Below, one piece after another: positions 1-8,090 of a stretch of DNA of 22,998 nucleotides. The position numbers and the translations under genes were made by a program. Each line of letters opens with the position of its first letter. Position 1 is the first letter of the stretch. Location of the stretch: assembly GCA_046155225.1 (NCBI GenBank), contig JBJXED010000100.1, forward strand, positions 1 through 22,998, given 5' to 3'. A model generated the notes under the pieces. It was not told the origin of the DNA. It searched no databases and saw nothing but the letters and a program-made list of their open reading frames with translations. Source of the DNA: JAKFVA01 sp046155225 (GTDB taxonomy: Bacteria > Pseudomonadota > Gammaproteobacteria > Burkholderiales > Burkholderiaceae_C).

Positions 1-7
1 TGACCCG

Positions 8-1219
8 TCAATAAAACGCCTGCAACCCCGTAATCGCCCGGCCCAAAATCAGCGCATGCACATCATGCGTGCCCTCGTAGGTGTTGACGGTTTCCAGGTT
101 GATCATGTGGCGGATGACGTGGTATTCGTCGTGAATGCCGTTGCCGCCGTGCATGTCGCGGGCCATGCGGGCGATGTCCAGCGCCTTGCCGCAGCTGTTG
201 CGCTTGATCAGGCTGATCATCTCGGGCGCGGCTTTGTCCTCGTCCATCAGGCGACCCACCCGCAGACAGCCTTGCAGGCCGAGCGCGATCTCGGTTTGCA
301 TGTCGGCCAGCTTCTTCTGGATAAGCTGGTTTTGCGCCAGCGGGCGGCCAAACTGCACGCGGTCCAGCGTGTATTGGCGGGCACGACCCCAGCAATCTTC
401 CGCCGCGCCCAACGCGCCCCAGGCAATGCCGTAGCGCGCTTTGTTGAGGCAGCCAAAAGGGCCTTTGAGGCCGCTGACGTTGGGCAACAGATTGGCCTCC
501 GGCACAAACACGTCGTCCATCACGATCTCGCCGGTAATGCTGGCGCGCAGGCTCATCTTGCCTTCGATCTTGGGGGCGCTCAAACCCGGCATACCTTTTT
601 CAAGAATGAAGCCGCGAATCGCCTCTTGCCCACCCACCGAACCGTCCGGGTTGGCCAGCTTGCCCCAGACCACAAACACATCGGCAATCGGGCTGTTGGT
701 GATCCACATCTTGGCACCCTTGAGGATGTAGCCAGCCACGCCTTCCTGCACTGCCGGCTTGGCGCGTGTCAGCATGCTGGCCGGGTCGCTGCCGTGGTTG
801 GGCTCGGTCAGGCCAAAGCAGCCAACCCATTCGCCGGTGGCAAGCTTGGGCAAATACTTTTGCCGCTGTGCCTCGCTGCCGTACGCATGAATCGGGTGCA
901 TCACCAGCGAGCTTTGCACGCTGATGGCGCTGCGGTAGCCGCTGTCGACCCGCTCAACCTCGCGCGCGATCAAGCCGTAGGCCACGTAGCTCAGGCCGGC
1001 GCAGCCGTAGCCCTCGATGGTGGAGCCCAAAAAGCCCATGGCACCGGCTTCGTTCATGATTTCGCGGTCGAACTTTTCGTGCCGCGCCGCCATCAAAACC
1101 CGGGTTTGCAGCTTTTCCTGGCAAAAATGATGCGCGGCGTCCTGGATGGCGCGCTCATCCTCGGTCAATTGCCCGTGTAGTAAAAACGGGTCTTGCCAGT
1201 TGAAGGTGTTTTTCATCAT
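8..1219 (-). CDS. gcdH: Glutaryl-CoA dehydrogenase (acyl-CoA dehydrogenase family)
   Basis: A 403-residue FAD flavoprotein predicted to oxidise and decarboxylate glutaryl-CoA to crotonyl-CoA in lysine, tryptophan and glutarate breakdown, in the cytoplasm. The acyl-CoA dehydrogenase block GLTEPNHGSDP lies at about residues 136-146. The C-terminal motif TYEGTHDVHALILGRAITG (about 380-398) is the glutaryl-CoA dehydrogenase signature, and Glu382 matches the family's catalytic base. The length fits the family. The ORF is open further upstream, but I chose the first of two adjacent ATGs because GGAG lies 9 nt before it; the second ATG (1216) is nearly as good. It is divergent from msrA with about 54 bp between the starts. 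A relative such as another short-chain acyl-CoA dehydrogenase is unlikely given the C-terminal motif. Confidence 0.95.
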   Translation of the reverse strand: MMKNTFNWQDPFLLHGQLTEDERAIQDAAHHFCQEKLQTRVLMAARHEKFDREIMNEAGAMGFLGSTIEGYGCAGLSYVAYGLIAREVERVDSGYRSAISVQSSLVMHPIHAYGSEAQRQKYLPKLATGEWVGCFGLTEPNHGSDPASMLTRAKPAVQEGVAGYILKGAKMWITNSPIADVFVVWGKLANPDGSVGGQEAIRGFILEKGMPGLSAPKIEGKMSLRASITGEIVMDDVFVPEANLLPNVSGLKGPFGCLNKARYGIAWGALGAAEDCWGRARQYTLDRVQFGRPLAQNQLIQKKLADMQTEIALGLQGCLRVGRLMDEDKAAPEMISLIKRNSCGKALDIARMARDMHGGNGIHDEYHVIRHMINLETVNTYEGTHDVHALILGRAITGLQAFY

Positions 1220-1273
1220 CAAATGTGTCTCCGGACAGATTTTTAACAAGGGTGGCTAGTCGCCGCCGTCGTC

Positions 1274-1951
1274 ATGCAGATAATCACAGAAATCAAGAAA
1301 CGCCTCGGCTTGCTGGACAACTCTAAAGCCGTCGCTTCCATGTCCGTCCCCAACCCGGTACCTCCCATGACAAACCAGTTTAACGACTCCCCCAGCGCCC
1401 AGCCTGTCGCCGGGGCAACTTCTGAAACCATTACCTTGGGCGGCGGTTGCTTTTGGTGCACCGAAGCGGTGTTTGACCAGGTCAAAGGCGTCACCGATGT
1501 CGAGAGCGGTTACTGCAACGGCCATGTCAAAAACCCCAGCTACGAAGCGGTGTGCAGCGGCAGCACCGGCCATGTCGAAGTGGTCAAGCTGGAATTTGAC
1601 CCGGCGCAAATCAGCCTGGAGCAAATCCTGCAAATCTTCTTTGTCGTGCACGACCCGACCACGCTCAACCGCCAGGGCAATGACAGTGGCACGCAGTACC
1701 GCAGCGGCATTTACTACAGCACGCCCGAACACAAAGCCGCAGCGCAGGCGTTTCTGGACGAGCTGGCCGCCAACAACATCTTCCACAGTCCCGTCGTCAC
1801 CGAACTCAAGGCGCTCGACAACTACAGCGCCGCCGAGGCGTATCACCAGGACTACTTCGCCAACAATCCCGGCCAGGGTTACTGCGCGTTTGTCGCAGCG
1901 CCCAAAGTGGATAAATTTCGCAAGACATTTGCGGCTTTGGCCAAACCCTAA
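1274..1951 (+). CDS. msrA: Peptide-methionine (S)-S-oxide reductase MsrA
   Basis: Reduces the S-epimer of methionine sulfoxide in oxidised proteins, using thioredoxin. The catalytic motif GCFWCTEAVF starts at residue 58, with nucleophile Cys59. A candidate resolving Cys204 sits in the C-terminal GYCAF motif, and HQDYF just before it is also typical. At 225 residues it is longer than many MsrA proteins. The first 50 or so residues precede the conserved domain and look like a poorly conserved extension. No convincing ribosome binding site marks ATG 1274; in-frame ATGs at 1340 and 1367 are alternatives that would keep the whole catalytic domain. No signal peptide is evident, so a cytoplasmic enzyme is likely. 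Confidence 0.93.
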   Translation: MQIITEIKKRLGLLDNSKAVASMSVPNPVPPMTNQFNDSPSAQPVAGATSETITLGGGCFWCTEAVFDQVKGVTDVESGYCNGHVKNPSYEAVCSGSTGHVEVVKLEFDPAQISLEQILQIFFVVHDPTTLNRQGNDSGTQYRSGIYYSTPEHKAAAQAFLDELAANNIFHSPVVTELKALDNYSAAEAYHQDYFANNPGQGYCAFVAAPKVDKFRKTFAALAKP

Positions 1952-1952
1952 A

Positions 1953-1970
1953 TACTATTAATAAAGTAGC
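1953..1970. repeat. AT-rich patch between msrA and the zinc operon
   Basis: Just after the msrA stop, the sequence turns AT-rich. It has TACT and AGTA arms (1953-1956 and 1965-1968) around a central ATTAAT. The 16-mer at 1955-1970 matches 13 of 16 positions of an AT-rich segment at 10397-10412. It could be a degenerate interspersed repeat, part of the operon promoter, or an operator for the downstream Fur-family regulator. No option is firmly supported, and I could not match it to a Zur box with confidence. Confidence 0.3.
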
Positions 1971-2079
1971 AGTACCGGCAATAAATACCTTGGCAAGCGC
2001 ATGATTTGGCATAAAAAATCGCAACAAAGCCTGAAAATCGCTGCTTGGGGTGCCTTGTCCCGCTCGCGCTTGCACCGGC

Positions 2080-2637
2080 ATGGCTGAATCCTGCCTGCCC
2101 TTGACCAGCGGCGGCCCCGAGCGCGCGCGGGCCTTGGCCATGGTTGATGCCGCCGGCCTGCGCCGCACCCCGGCGGCAGTGGCAGTAGCGGCGGTGTTTG
2201 CCCGCCAGTCCAGCCAGGCGCTGTCGCATGCGCAGACCCTGCAGGCGCTGGGCGAGTGCGGTGTGGCCGTCAACCGCGTCACGCTGTACCGCTTGCTGGC
2301 GCGTTTTGTCGGCGCGGGCCTGCTGGTACGCCAGCTTGACGCGCAGCACGTGGGCCGCTTTGCCTTGCAGACCGAAGTGGCCGCGCAGGTGCCGCGCCCG
2401 GCGGCAGCCGCGCATTTTGAGTGCACCACCTGCCATACGCACATTGCGCTTACCACCGCGACGCAAAAAGTCCAGAAAGCCGCGCAGCAGACCTTGCGCG
2501 CCTTGCAGCACAGCGGCCACCAGGGGCATTCGATTGACCTGTCGATCCGCGGCACCTGCGGCGGCTGCGCTGCGGGTCGCGGCGCAGCCGCTCCAGGCAA
2601 TACCGCCGTGGTAGGCGCGGCGCAGAGCCGCGCATGA
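2080..2637 (+). CDS. zur: Fur-family transcriptional regulator, probably the zinc regulator Zur
   Basis: A 185-residue Fur-superfamily DNA-binding repressor. The N-terminal winged helix includes the typical RVTLYRLLARFVGAGLL recognition region (about 66-82). The C-terminal dimerisation part has two CxxC pairs, Cys115/Cys118 within HFECTTCHTH and Cys160/Cys163 within GTCGGC, as in structural-zinc sites of Fur/Zur proteins. The Zur call, over Fur or PerR, rests on context: it is followed by genes for zinc-type transport and a ZnuD-like receptor. I chose ATG 2080; an in-frame GTG at 2050 would add ten residues and neither has a strong ribosome binding site. Its end overlaps the ABC ATPase start by 4 bp (ATGA), implying translational coupling. 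An Ala/Gly-rich low-complexity tail follows the last CxxC. Confidence 0.85.
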   Translation: MAESCLPLTSGGPERARALAMVDAAGLRRTPAAVAVAAVFARQSSQALSHAQTLQALGECGVAVNRVTLYRLLARFVGAGLLVRQLDAQHVGRFALQTEVAAQVPRPAAAAHFECTTCHTHIALTTATQKVQKAAQQTLRALQHSGHQGHSIDLSIRGTCGGCAAGRGAAAPGNTAVVGAAQSRA

Positions 2638-3290
2638 TCCTGGCGCGGCAGTTGCGATTTGCCTACGGCGGCGGGCCCGAACTGGCGTTTGCCGATGCCG
2701 AGGTGCCGCAGGGCGGCGTACTGTTGCTGCACGGCAACTCGGGTAGCGGCAAATCCACCTGGCTCGCGCTGGTGGCCGGTTTGCGCAGCAGCCGCAGCGG
2801 GCAGCTTTGCGTCGCCGGGCAAGACCTGGGCCAGCTGAGCTCAGCGCAAAAAGACCGCTGGCGCGCCCGTGCCGTGGGTTTCTTGCCGCAAAAACTGCAC
2901 CTCAGCGAAGCGCTCTGTGTGCAAGACAACCTGGCGCTGGCGCAATGGGCCGCGGGCGTGGCAAGTGACAGCGCGGCCATTGACCGCGTGCTGGCGCAGC
3001 TTGGCGTGGCCGAGCTGGCCCGGCGCATGCCGCGCACCTTGTCGGGCGGGCAAGCCCAGCGCGTGGCGCTGGCGCGCGCGGTGCTGCTGGCCCCGCAAGT
3101 GCTGCTGGCCGACGAACCCACCGCCAGCCTTGACGACACCGCCGCCGCGCAGGCGGTGGCGCTGCTGCTGCGCACCGCTGCCGCGCAGCAGGCGACGCTG
3201 GTGATCGCCACGCACGACGCGCGGGTGGCGCAGCACTGCGCCGGGCAGCCGCTGCTGCAAACGCTGCGGCTGCAAGGGGCCGCCGCATGA
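2634..3290 (+). CDS. ABC transporter ATP-binding protein (MacB/LolD type), zinc operon
   Basis: A 218-residue ATPase of the LolD/MacB branch that powers an FtsX-like permease. Walker A GNSGSGKST is at residues 34-42, the Q-loop Gln at 86, signature LSGGQ at 136-140, Walker B VLLADEP at 156-162 with catalytic Glu161, and the switch His at 194 (IATHD). The start overlaps the regulator's stop and the end overlaps the permease start by 4 bp, so the three are co-translated. Because it sits between Zur and DUF3299/ZnuD genes, it is most like the ATPase of the Zur-regulated zrg/PA4064 systems. A role in zinc acquisition is inferred from context, because the sequence itself does not distinguish a lipoprotein-release or export ATPase. 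Confidence 0.9.
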   Translation: MILARQLRFAYGGGPELAFADAEVPQGGVLLLHGNSGSGKSTWLALVAGLRSSRSGQLCVAGQDLGQLSSAQKDRWRARAVGFLPQKLHLSEALCVQDNLALAQWAAGVASDSAAIDRVLAQLGVAELARRMPRTLSGGQAQRVALARAVLLAPQVLLADEPTASLDDTAAAQAVALLLRTAAAQQATLVIATHDARVAQHCAGQPLLQTLRLQGAAA

Positions 3291-4489
3291 GTCTGTGGCG
3301 CTTGTCGCTGCGCTATGGGTGGTCGCGCCCGCTGGTCGCCGCGCTCAACCTGACGCTGCTGGCACTGGGCCTGGCGTCGATCACGTTCGTGCTGCTGACG
3401 AGCGCGCAACTGGAGCGTGCCTTTGACCGTGACCTGGCCGGGATTGACCTGGTCGTCGGTGCCAAAGGCAGCCCGTTGCAGCTGATTTTGGCGGGCGTCT
3501 TTCACATCGACGTTCCGCCCGGCAATATCGCCCTGACCGATGTGCAGGCCCTGCAAGCGCACCCCCAGGTGGCCCAGGTCATCCCGCTGAGCCTGGGCGA
3601 CAGTTTCCGGGGCTTTCGCATTGTCGGCACCAGCCTGGACTACCCCGCGCACTACCAGGCTGCATTGGCGCAAGGGCGGCTGTGGCAGCAGCCGCTGGAG
3701 GCAGTGCTGGGTGCACAGGTCGCGCAGGCCACCGGCATGCCGCTGGCAGCGCCCTTCATTGGCGCGCACGGCCTGGGCGGCGGTGGTCACGAACACGGCG
3801 ATACCCCTTACCGGGTGGTGGGCGTGTTGTCGCCGTGCCAGTGCGTGCTCGACCGCTTGATCCTGACCAGCAGCGAGTCGGTCTGGCGGGTGCATGAAAA
3901 AGCCGTTGCGCTAGACGAAGAAGACCAAAAAGTCCTGGAGGCCGAGCGCGAAATCACCCTCGCGCTCATCCGCTACCGCACGCCCATGGCCGCCGTGTCG
4001 CTGCCGCGCCATGTCAACACCACCACCAACATGCAGGCCGCCGCACCGGCCATTGAAATCACGCGCTTGCTCGGGTTGATCGGGGTCGGCACCGACGTGC
4101 TGCGCGGCTTTGGCCTGGTGCTGCTGTTTACCGCGGGGTTGAGTGTTTTCATCGGCCTGTGGAACGCGGTGAACGAGCGCAAAGCCGACCTGGCCATGTT
4201 GCGCATGCTGGGCGCGCCGCCGCAGCGCGTGGCGGGTTTGGTACTGTGCGAGGCGCTGTGGCTGGCGGGCCTGGCCAGCGCGCTGGGCTTGCTGCTGGGC
4301 CACGGACTTACCAGTTTGGTAGGCTATGTGCTGGAAGGCCAGCGTTCGCTGGCGCTGACGGGGGGGCAATTTCTGGCCAGTGAACTCTGGGTGGTGCTGG
4401 CGGCACTGGGTGTGGCGCTGCTGGCGGCGTTGATCCCCGCCCTGAACGCCTACCGGGTTGATGCGGGCGAGCTGCTCGGCACCCGGTGA
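3287..4489 (+). CDS. FtsX/MacB-like ABC transporter permease, zinc operon
   Basis: A 400-residue permease with the FtsX-fold layout: one membrane segment near residues 17-38, a large periplasmic domain, then three C-terminal segments (about 270-290, 318-340 and 365-386). The periplasmic domain has a His-containing stretch, HGLGGGGHEHGD (161-172), followed by CQC (184-186). These are possible metal ligands in a gene of a predicted zinc operon. It overlaps the ATPase stop (ATGA) and pairs with it. It most resembles the permeases of the zrg/PA4065 group. Direction of transport and substrate are inferred; MacB-type machines usually extract or export, so this may energise a periplasmic or envelope step and need not import across the inner membrane. 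Confidence 0.87.
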   Translation: MSLWRLSLRYGWSRPLVAALNLTLLALGLASITFVLLTSAQLERAFDRDLAGIDLVVGAKGSPLQLILAGVFHIDVPPGNIALTDVQALQAHPQVAQVIPLSLGDSFRGFRIVGTSLDYPAHYQAALAQGRLWQQPLEAVLGAQVAQATGMPLAAPFIGAHGLGGGGHEHGDTPYRVVGVLSPCQCVLDRLILTSSESVWRVHEKAVALDEEDQKVLEAEREITLALIRYRTPMAAVSLPRHVNTTTNMQAAAPAIEITRLLGLIGVGTDVLRGFGLVLLFTAGLSVFIGLWNAVNERKADLAMLRMLGAPPQRVAGLVLCEALWLAGLASALGLLLGHGLTSLVGYVLEGQRSLALTGGQFLASELWVVLAALGVALLAALIPALNAYRVDAGELLGTR

Positions 4490-4525
4490 TTTTTAGCATG
4501 CCGTACTTACACAGAAGGAACCGCC

Positions 4526-4777
4526 ATGACATTTTCTCGCTCACTCGGCCTGTGCGCCACCTTGCTGCTGGCAGCAAGCAGCTGGGCCGCCGGCCCGCAC
4601 AGCGACCAGGAAGTCAAACAAGACATTGCCCGCCACAAAGCCATGGCGGCGGCGCACACCGCAGCGGCGCAATGCCTGCAATCGGGCAAGGCCCACGACA
4701 TCTGCAACAAGGAATTGCAAGCCGCCTGCAAGGGCCTGGCCGTGGGCAAATACTGCGGCATGAAGCACGCACACTGA
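4526..4777 (+). CDS. Small exported Cys/His-containing protein of the zinc operon
   Basis: An 83-residue protein with a signal peptide (hydrophobic residues about 7-20, cleavage near AAG at 21-23). The mature part is about 60 residues. It holds four cysteines (50, 60, 68, 77) and several histidines (25, 37, 44, 57, 81, 83), ending in YCGMKHAH. The even cysteine spacing suggests two disulfides or a metal site. An AGAAGGA ribosome binding site precedes the ATG. It sits 36 bp after the permease gene and 27 bp before the DUF3299 gene. I know of no function; a small periplasmic zinc carrier or chaperone is a guess from the operon. Confidence 0.75.
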   Translation: MTFSRSLGLCATLLLAASSWAAGPHSDQEVKQDIARHKAMAAAHTAAAQCLQSGKAHDICNKELQAACKGLAVGKYCGMKHAH

Positions 4778-4804
4778 CGGCGGATTGACCACCCGGAGAT
4801 CACC

Positions 4805-5437
4805 ATGAACACCCCGAACAGCCGATTCTTTGCCCTGTTGCCTTCCCGCTGCGGCGCTGCCCTGTTGCTGGCTTTCGCCGCGCTCGCCGCGGCGCAGGTG
4901 CCGCCGTTGTCCTCGCCACTGGGAGCCAAGCCTGCTGCCTCGGCCAAGCCAGGACCCGCCACGTTTGCCAATGGCGGTGTGCCGGGCGGCCCACCCGCAG
5001 GCGCAGGCGCGCCCGGTGCGTTGGGCTCGGGCGCGGGCTACCACAGCCCCAACAGCAGCTTTGCGCCGTTGCCGCAACGCGCCGATGTGGTGCCGTGGAG
5101 CGTGCTGGCCGACATCAAAATCAAGACCGAAAAGAACAAGGTGATGCCGGTGTTTAACGCCAGCCAATTGGCGTTGAACCAGAAAAGCCAGCGCATCCAG
5201 GGCTTCATGATGCCGCTGGAGCCGGGCGAGAAGCAAAAGCATTTTCTCGTCACCTCGGTGCCGATGAGCTGCGGTTTTTGCCTGCCGGGCGGGCCTGAGA
5301 GCATGGTCGAGGTGCGCACCAAGACGCCGGTCAAATACACCCTCGAGCCGATTGCCGTTGAAGGCAAATTTGCGGTGCTGCCTGACGACAACTACGGCCT
5401 GTTCTACCGCATGACCGACGCGGTGAGTGTGAAGTAA
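4805..5437 (+). CDS. DUF3299 domain protein, exported, zinc operon
   Basis: A 210-residue exported protein. The N-terminal signal segment is followed by a Pro/Ala/Gly-rich linker (about 31-90) and a DUF3299 domain (about 97-205). The domain shows a WSVLA start, a GFMMPLEPG core (133-141) and a conserved SCGFC cysteine pair (Cys156, Cys159). DUF3299 proteins accompany Zur-controlled MacB-like transporters in Pseudomonas (PA4066 type) and Vibrio (zrg), and that pairing supports the zinc reading of this operon. The biochemical role of the family is not established. The next gene starts on the base after the TAA stop, so the two are probably translated together. Confidence 0.85.
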   Translation: MNTPNSRFFALLPSRCGAALLLAFAALAAAQVPPLSSPLGAKPAASAKPGPATFANGGVPGGPPAGAGAPGALGSGAGYHSPNSSFAPLPQRADVVPWSVLADIKIKTEKNKVMPVFNASQLALNQKSQRIQGFMMPLEPGEKQKHFLVTSVPMSCGFCLPGGPESMVEVRTKTPVKYTLEPIAVEGKFAVLPDDNYGLFYRMTDAVSVK

Positions 5438-5827
5438 ATGCGCAGGGTCGGTCGCTTGCACACGGGAGCGTGGCCGCGCCGTCTGCTGGCGCTGTTGCTG
5501 CTGGCCATGTTGTTGGCCCAAGGCTTGGCGCAGCGCCATGCGGTGGTGCACGGCGGCTGGCTGCAGTCAGTGCATAGCCTGGCGCACGAACATGCCGCAG
5601 AGGACCACGGCCCCGCACCCGGCGGCGACACGCTCTACACCCACCACAGCGAGGCTGCCGATTGCCGCCTGTATGGCCATGCCTGTGGCGGTGATGGCTT
5701 CCTGACCGCGCCCGCGTTGCTGCTGCCGGTGGTCTTGCCCGCGCAGGTGCTGCGCATGCTCCAGGGGCTTATCGCAGCCCGCTGGGCCGCGATGTTTGAC
5801 GCACGCGGCCCACCTTTTCTCGCCTGA
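5438..5827 (+). CDS. His-rich small exported/membrane protein upstream of znuD
   Basis: A 129-residue protein of unknown function. An Arg-rich N-terminus and hydrophobic segment (about 16-32) act as signal or anchor. It is followed by a His-rich stretch with His at 34, 38, 46, 50, 52, 57, 69, 70 and 81, plus Cys76 and Cys83. A second hydrophobic segment (about 88-113) precedes a C-terminal ARGPP motif. The layout recalls small predicted metal-related exported proteins encoded near TonB receptors, but I cannot name a family with confidence. Its ATG directly abuts the DUF3299 stop, and no independent ribosome binding site is obvious. Placement before a ZnuD-type receptor makes periplasmic zinc binding a reasonable guess. 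ATG 5505 is a possible later start. Confidence 0.7.
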   Translation: MRRVGRLHTGAWPRRLLALLLLAMLLAQGLAQRHAVVHGGWLQSVHSLAHEHAAEDHGPAPGGDTLYTHHSEAADCRLYGHACGGDGFLTAPALLLPVVLPAQVLRMLQGLIAARWAAMFDARGPPFLA

Positions 5828-5858
5828 ACTCCCCTTTTCTTGTGCCTTTGACTGGCCG

Positions 5859-5875
5859 ATGCGGGTGCACCGCAT
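5859..5875. promoter_or_regulatory. Short perfect hairpin before the ZnuD gene
   Basis: ATGCGG (5859-5864) and CCGCAT (5870-5875) form a perfect 6-bp stem with a 5-nt loop, in the 93 bp between the His-rich protein gene and the TonB receptor. No T-run follows, so it is not a standard intrinsic terminator. It could be an RNA structure tuning expression of the receptor, an operator, or chance. Confidence 0.3.
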
Positions 5876-5920
5876 GGGTTGTCGTCGCCGCACGGTTCAT
5901 TCCATTCAAGCGAGAAATCC

Positions 5921-8038
5921 ATGAAAAGCCCCCATTCCCGAAATGCTTTCAGCGCCGTCCATGCCGCCGTGCGGCTGGCCGCTTTTACCGCTCCTTGGCT
6001 GGCATTGCCCGCGCTGGCGCAAACCGAGCCGGTGCTGCCCACCGTCACCATCACCGGCAACCCGCTGGGCGCAGCCGAATTGGTGGCGCCCACCTATCAG
6101 CTCGGCGGCGACGCTTTGCTGCTGCGCAGCCAAAGCACCTTGGGCGAGCTGCTCAACACCGCACCGGGTGTCAGCAGCAGCTACTTTGGTCCGAATGCCA
6201 GCCGCCCCGTCATTCGCGGCCTCGACGGTGACCGCATTCGCATCCTGCAAAACAGCGGCGCAAGCGTCGATGCGTCGTCGCTCAGCGCTGACCATGCCGT
6301 GCCGAGCGACCCGATCAGCATCGAACGCGTCGAAGTGCTGCGCGGCCCCGCCGCCTTGCTCTACGGCGGCTCGGCACTGGGCGGGGTGGTGAATGTGATT
6401 GACAACCGCATTCCGCAGGAGCCCATCAACGGCGTGACCGGCAAGGCCAGCCTGGGCTACGCCAGCGGCGCGCGCGAGAAAAACGCGGCGTTTTTGATCG
6501 AGGGAGGCAACGACCGCTACGCCCTGCATGCCGACGTGTTTGGCCGCGCGTCCAAGGACACCCGGGTGCCGGTGGATCTGGACTGCACCAAGCCGGGCTC
6601 AGCCGCCAGCGCCCGCCGCATTTGCAATTCACAAGCCGAGTCGGACGGTTTCGCGCTGGGCGGCTCGCTGCTGTGGAAAAACGGCTATCTGGGTTTGTCG
6701 GTGAGCCAGTACAACAGCCTCTACGGCACTGTGGCGGAAGACGAAGTCACGATTGACCTTGGCTCCAGGCGCTACGCGCTGGAGGGTGAAGTGCGCAAGC
6801 TGAGCGGCTTTATTCAAAGCGTCAAGGGCCAGTGGTCCTACACCGACTACGGCCACACCGAATTTGAGGGGGCGACTGGGGGCACCGTGTTCAGCAACAA
6901 GGGCAGCGATCTCCGGCTCGAAGCCCGGCATCAAAAACTGGACGGCGCAGGTGGGTTTGAGGGCGTGCTGGGCGTGCAATTTGACAGCACCCGCTTTTCT
7001 GCGGTTGGTGCCGAAGCTTTCGTGCCCTTCACCCGCAACCAGCAGCGCGCGGCGTTTGTTTATGAGGAGCTGCCACTCGCTTTCGGCAAGCTCACCCTGG
7101 GTGCGCGGGTCGAGTCGGTGGAAGTCGAGTCGCTGGGCAACCCGACCGCGCCGCGTTTCGTGCCGGCCAGCCTGCGCTTTGCGCCGCGCAGCCTGGCCGG
7201 TGGTGTGCTGGTGAACCTCGCCCCCGGCTGGAAGCTCACCGGCAGCCTGGCAGCGACCGAACGCGCGCCGAAAGACTACGAACTCTTTGCCGACGGCGCG
7301 CATATCGCCACCGCTGCCTACGAGGTCGGCAGCCCCGCACTGGGCAAGGAAAAATCAATGCATGTCGATGTCGGCGTGGCCTGGCAACAGCCTGGCAGTG
7401 CCCACAAGTTCGCGCTGAATGTGTATGCCAACCGTTTTCGCAACTACATCGGCCTGGACGCCACTGGCAACTCGCGCGGGGCCGATGGCGAGTTGAACCC
7501 CGCCGACCTGGACGGCGACGGCGTAGCCGACGGCAGCGGCGAGGACATCCTGCCCGAGTTTGCGTTCAACGCCGCGCGCGCCCGCTTCACCGGCTTTGAA
7601 GCCACCGGCACGCTGCGTTTGCTGGGCGGCACAGACAAGGTGGAGCTGGACTTGCGCGCCGATGCGGTGCGCGCCCGCAACAGCAGCACCGGCCAGCCGA
7701 TTGCGCGCATTGCGCCATTGCGCTTGGGCGCGACGCTGAACTGGCGCAGTGGGCAGTGGAACGCTTTTGCGGGCGTGGACTACGCGGCCAGGCAAGACCG
7801 CGTGCCCGCTTTTGCGCGCAGCACGGGCAGCTACAGCCTGGTCAACCTGGGCGTCAACTACACACAAACACTGGCGAAAACCACACTGCTGTGGTTTGCC
7901 AAGGTAGACAACCTCAGCGACAAGCTCGGCTACAGCGCCACTTCGATCTTGACCAGCACCGCCGTCAATGCCAGCGGCGTGCAAAAAGCGCCCTTGCCGG
8001 GGCGCAGCCTGAAGCTGGGGGTGCAGGCGGCGTTCTGA
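5921..8038 (+). CDS. znuD: TonB-dependent outer-membrane receptor, ZnuD-type zinc receptor
   Basis: A 705-residue outer-membrane receptor predicted to take up zinc or a zinc chelate. A signal peptide (about 1-33, ALA-Q) is followed by a TonB box-like PTVTIT (40-45), a plug domain (about 65-165, with RPVIRGLDGDRIRIL and VEVLRGPAALLYGGSALGGVVN) and a beta-barrel ending in the aromatic terminus QAAF. The plug DHA motif (124-126) and an extracellular-loop cysteine pair (Cys222 and Cys235) match ZnuD proteins. A later loop holds a DxDGDG acidic motif (around 7507-7530) that could bind a divalent cation. I chose ATG 5921 because the upstream extension begins with TTG and the signal peptide fits. 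It is the last gene of the Zur-led operon. Copper or siderophore transport is less likely given the plug motif and context. Confidence 0.9.
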   Translation: MKSPHSRNAFSAVHAAVRLAAFTAPWLALPALAQTEPVLPTVTITGNPLGAAELVAPTYQLGGDALLLRSQSTLGELLNTAPGVSSSYFGPNASRPVIRGLDGDRIRILQNSGASVDASSLSADHAVPSDPISIERVEVLRGPAALLYGGSALGGVVNVIDNRIPQEPINGVTGKASLGYASGAREKNAAFLIEGGNDRYALHADVFGRASKDTRVPVDLDCTKPGSAASARRICNSQAESDGFALGGSLLWKNGYLGLSVSQYNSLYGTVAEDEVTIDLGSRRYALEGEVRKLSGFIQSVKGQWSYTDYGHTEFEGATGGTVFSNKGSDLRLEARHQKLDGAGGFEGVLGVQFDSTRFSAVGAEAFVPFTRNQQRAAFVYEELPLAFGKLTLGARVESVEVESLGNPTAPRFVPASLRFAPRSLAGGVLVNLAPGWKLTGSLAATERAPKDYELFADGAHIATAAYEVGSPALGKEKSMHVDVGVAWQQPGSAHKFALNVYANRFRNYIGLDATGNSRGADGELNPADLDGDGVADGSGEDILPEFAFNAARARFTGFEATGTLRLLGGTDKVELDLRADAVRARNSSTGQPIARIAPLRLGATLNWRSGQWNAFAGVDYAARQDRVPAFARSTGSYSLVNLGVNYTQTLAKTTLLWFAKVDNLSDKLGYSATSILTSTAVNASGVQKAPLPGRSLKLGVQAAF

Positions 8039-8090
8039 CGGCGTGGCGCTGGCTTGTGGAACTGCTGTGACGCACTTTAATGGGATACTT

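Noticed and set aside
56..1180. A 374-codon plus-strand ORF opposite gcdH
   Set aside because: It is a shadow in GC-rich DNA. The minus strand encodes a full glutaryl-CoA dehydrogenase with catalytic motifs, and the plus-strand product has no recognisable domain.
1953..1968. Zur box upstream of the zinc operon
   Set aside because: Only the TACT/AGTA arms are symmetrical, and the sequence does not clearly match Zur-site patterns I know. It was kept only as an AT-rich patch.
5859..5875. Intrinsic terminator splitting the zinc operon before znuD
   Set aside because: The stem is only 6 bp and no T-run follows, so it cannot be called a terminator.
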